Part shown: one piece after another, positions 61,777-64,000 of the stretch
Layout of the letters: each line of letters opens with the position of its first letter
How positions within the stretch are numbered: position 1 is the first letter of the stretch
DNA from: Cohnella silvisoli
Lineage (GTDB): Bacteria; Bacillota; Bacilli; Paenibacillales; Paenibacillaceae
DNA: 64,000 bases
Reading direction: 5' to 3'
NCBI RefSeq assembly: GCF_021190915.1
Contig: NZ_JAIOAP010000012.1
Span: 170,662-234,661 of the forward strand
Made by a program: the position numbers and the translations under genes
Notes under the pieces: generated by a model
Seen by the model: the letters and a program-made list of their open reading frames with translations, nothing else
What the model was told of the DNA's origin: nothing
Database searches by the model: none

Positions 61777-64000
61777 TTATGGTCTTCTTCTAATTGCCTT
61801 TAAATTTCCGTTATTGTCGTATTCAAAATCGTAAATCGTACCGTCTGAATAAATAATATAATCTAGTCTATTTTGGGAATTGTAAATATACCGCACCTCC
61901 GATTGGTAATGCAGATCCATATTGTCTATGACAGCTTCACCGTTAGCTCCATTCGCTAATGAAACCATACGAACTGTAACAAATGCTTTAACTGCACTTG
62001 TCGGGACTTTGCCGGATATCATAAATGACACAAAACTATTTGTGACTTGATTGATCTCACGAGTATTCGTCGCGATTGCATTCCCTTGAGCATCATAGAA
62101 ATCGATAAACATTTGCAATTTCATGTTTGTTAAATTTTGCACGTTTAATTTAGTCGACAATGAATAAGGTTTTAATGGATCAACCATAACCATTTGATAA
62201 ACAGCTTCGGAGTGATCCAATTGTAGATTGCTCGATTTCAATTTTTGAGCAAATTGTCCTTGATAAACTGTAGAAGTTACTCTTTGGAATTCGGAACCTT
62301 CAACAGTCCAACCATTCTCTGTCTCAAAGCTTCCATTCACAAGCAAGTTGCCTCCGGCCGTCGTCGCGGTCACTTCTGCCGCTTCCGATTCGTTGCCCGC
62401 CGCATCTGACGCCACGACTGTCATCGTGTAACTCGTCGCTTTCGTCAGTCCCGTGACTGTGTAGGTCGTATTTGCAGTTGTGCCCACCAGCGTCCCGTTC
62501 TTATAAACCGTATACGTTACCGCGCCGCTGTTTTGCGTAGAAGCATCCCAATCCAGATCCACGCTCGTGTTCGCTGCACCCGTCACGTGCAAGTTGCCCG
62601 GAAGCGTCGGCGTAAAGTAGCGGAAACTAAGTTTATCTGCATACAACGTCGCTGTTCCGTTGTCTTCCGTCGCGTAAATCCGGATGCCGATTCTAGCCGA
62701 TACCGCATTGGCCGGAACCGTACCGACGGTCTTCAACGGAACGTAACCGTCCGTCGTGCCAAGCAATTCCTTTTTCTGCTCCGTGATATAGTTGTCATTG
62801 GCATTGTAGAACGAAATATTCAATTGCACCTTCGCATGGTTCATCGCCGCCGCGTTAAACTGGCCGTCCAGCGCAAACGACTTTCCGGCCGTCACCGCCA
62901 CATCGCGGTACAGCTCAATATAATGTCCTCCGCCAAGGCCCGAGAGTCCTATTCGCTGTGCTCGCGTGCCTTCCATGACCGGTGTCGTCACAACGCTCCA
63001 ATCCGAGCCGTCCGTATTCCATCCATCCGCCGCGCCGCTCGAGCCAGTGTACGTCTCAAAACCGCCGTTCGGCAACATGTTGCCTCCGGCCGTCGTCGCG
63101 GTTACTTCCGCCGCTTCCGATTCGTTGCCCGCTGCATCTGACGCCACGACTGTCATCGTGTAGCTCGTTGCTTTCGTCAGTCCCGTCACTGTGTAGTTCG
63201 TATTTGCAGTTGTGTCCATAAGCGTTCCGTTCTTGTAGACCGTATACGTCACCGCGCCGCTGTTCTGCGTAGAATCGTCCCAATCCAGATCCACGCTCGT
63301 GTTCTCCGCACCCGTCACGTGCAAGTTGCCCGGAATCGTCGGTGTGAAGTAGCGGAATCTGAGCCCGTCGACATACATCGTGCCGGTGCCGTTGTTTGCG
63401 GTCGGTTTCAGCCGCAGGTTCACTTCCGCTTCTACAGCGTTCGCAGGCATAATGTCCGCAATTTTCAACGTGACGTAACCGTCCGTTGTGGTGAAAAGCT
63501 CGCGATTGTATTCCGTAATATAGTTTCCATTGGCATCCATAAACGTAAGGTTGAGCTGCACCTTCGCATTGTTCAGCGCTGACGCGTTAAACTGGCCGTC
63601 CAGTACAAAAGACTTGCCCGGGGAAACCGGAAAGCTCCGGTACAAGGACACCCAGTTGTCTACGTTCAAACCGGACAGGCCGATTCGCTGCGCTCGCGTG
63701 CCTTCTGCCACCGGCGTCGTCACAACACTCCAATCCGAGCCGTTCCGGCTCCACCCGTCCGCCGCGCCGCTCGAGCCGGTGTACGTCTCAAACCCGCCAT
63801 TTGGCAGCAAGTTGCCCCCGGCTGTCGTCGCGGTTACTTCCGCCGCTTCCGATTCGTTGCCCGCCGCATCCGTCGCCACGACTGTCATCGTGTAACTCGT
63901 CGCTTTCGTCAGTCCCGTGACTGTGTAGGTCGTATTTGCAGTTGTGCCCATCAGCGTCCCGTTCTTATAAACCGTATACGTTACCGCGCCGCTGTTTTGC
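61777..64000 (-). CDS. Surface protein with repeated FN3 and carbohydrate-binding-like modules and a YD-repeat tail, 5'-truncated by window edge
   Basis: The frame is open from 61777 to the window end, about 740 codons, and the N-terminus lies outside. From the edge the order is FN3 (partial), CBM-like module, FN3, CBM-like module, FN3, a divergent CBM-like module, and a short YD-repeat tail RYIYNSQNRLDYIIYSDG ending in KAIRRRP. The CBM-like units start with LLPNGGFETYTGSSGAADGW and resemble CBM4/9 or discoidin-like jelly rolls. The FN3-CBM pair repeats every 732 bp. The YD tail links it to the RHS gene two genes downstream. It is likely a wall-associated or secreted adhesin-type protein. Confidence 0.85.
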   Translation of the reverse strand, partial: QNSGAVTYTVYKNGTLMGTTANTTYTVTGLTKATSYTMTVVATDAAGNESEAAEVTATTAGGNLLPNGGFETYTGSSGAADGWSRNGSDWSVVTTPVAEGTRAQRIGLSGLNVDNWVSLYRSFPVSPGKSFVLDGQFNASALNNAKVQLNLTFMDANGNYITEYNRELFTTTDGYVTLKIADIMPANAVEAEVNLRLKPTANNGTGTMYVDGLRFRYFTPTIPGNLHVTGAENTSVDLDWDDSTQNSGAVTYTVYKNGTLMDTTANTNYTVTGLTKATSYTMTVVASDAAGNESEAAEVTATTAGGNMLPNGGFETYTGSSGAADGWNTDGSDWSVVTTPVMEGTRAQRIGLSGLGGGHYIELYRDVAVTAGKSFALDGQFNAAAMNHAKVQLNISFYNANDNYITEQKKELLGTTDGYVPLKTVGTVPANAVSARIGIRIYATEDNGTATLYADKLSFRYFTPTLPGNLHVTGAANTSVDLDWDASTQNSGAVTYTVYKNGTLVGTTANTTYTVTGLTKATSYTMTVVASDAAGNESEAAEVTATTAGGNLLVNGSFETENGWTVEGSEFQRVTSTVYQGQFAQKLKSSNLQLDHSEAVYQMVMVDPLKPYSLSTKLNVQNLTNMKLQMFIDFYDAQGNAIATNTREINQVTNSFVSFMISGKVPTSAVKAFVTVRMVSLANGANGEAVIDNMDLHYQSEVRYIYNSQNRLDYIIYSDGTIYDFEYDNNGNLKAIRRRP
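62348..64000 (-). repeat. Tandem 732-bp (244-codon) repeats within the surface-protein gene
   Basis: The marker TTGCC(T/C)CCGGC(C/T)GTCGTCG begins at 62348, 63080 and 63812, exactly 732 bp apart, so the unit is a whole number of codons. The FN3 parts are about 90% or more identical by eye. The outer two FN3 copies resemble each other more than either resembles the middle copy. The CBM-like parts are more divergent. Confidence 0.9.

Noticed and set aside
62348..64000. CRISPR or satellite array
   Set aside because: The period of 732 bp is in frame and encodes FN3/CBM modules.

Overview
This 64 kb window comes from the chromosome of a spore-forming, low-to-mid GC Gram-positive bacterium, most likely Paenibacillaceae (Paenibacillus/Cohnella-like). 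The signs are a dcw cluster headed by mraZ, bacillithiol synthesis (bshC), prespore regulator rsfA, a YhcN/YlaJ sporulation lipoprotein, the dnaG-sigA macromolecular-synthesis block, a B. subtilis-like yla block around typA, and many YD-repeat/fibronectin surface proteins. Placement is by inference from gene content. No rRNA, tRNA or CRISPR array was seen; one structured RNA gene (RNase P RNA, type A-like) is present.

Layout. 1-3.7 kb: division cluster pbpB-ftsL-rsmH-mraZ (minus), with a putative MraZ operator of four 10-bp-phased repeats. 3.8-9.05 kb: a DUF4349 lipoprotein, then a Fur-box-controlled haem/siderophore uptake operon (binding protein, permease, ATPase, ankyrin protein, IsdG-like monooxygenase). 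9.1-14.2 kb: ahcY, bshC, DUF3397, panE, rsfA. 14.5-27.9 kb: small membrane proteins, a MidA-like methyltransferase, a PcsB-like coiled-coil protein, an extracellular binding protein, PhoH, YlaJ, an LCP enzyme, YlaH, TypA and two divergent TerC genes. 27.9-34.1 kb: thiI with its cysteine desulfurase, a lytic transglycosylase, DUF1540, YpuI and a secreted subtilase. 34.15-41.0 kb: rnpB, Nif3-like, trmK, a membrane protein, sigA, dnaG, yqxD.

41.5-51.3 kb is a plus-strand, eight-gene exopolysaccharide/glycosylation operon placed between yqxD and a frameshifted yqfL (ppsR), which are close neighbours in B. subtilis. It contains a sugar nucleotidyltransferase, a degenerate GGDEF membrane protein, a BcsB-like protein, a coiled-coil protein, a family 2 glycosyltransferase carrying tandem MshEN (cyclic-di-GMP-binding type) domains, and a GtrB/GtrA/GT-C three-component set. 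It resembles the ydaKLMN and Listeria pss systems but has a second probable c-di-GMP input built into the synthase.

52.2-53.25 kb is a decayed stretch with gene remnants and a possible TnpB tail. 53.25-64 kb (minus) is a secreted toxin locus: a fibronectin/CBM-like surface protein with 732-bp repeats (running off the window), an FN3-bearing subtilase, an 1802-residue WapA/RHS-type protein with a C-terminal HH-type (DUF2380-like) toxin domain, and a double-CXXCG protein that is the likely immunity gene. The c-di-GMP polysaccharide operon and the protease-RHS-immunity operon are the two systems most worth follow-up.
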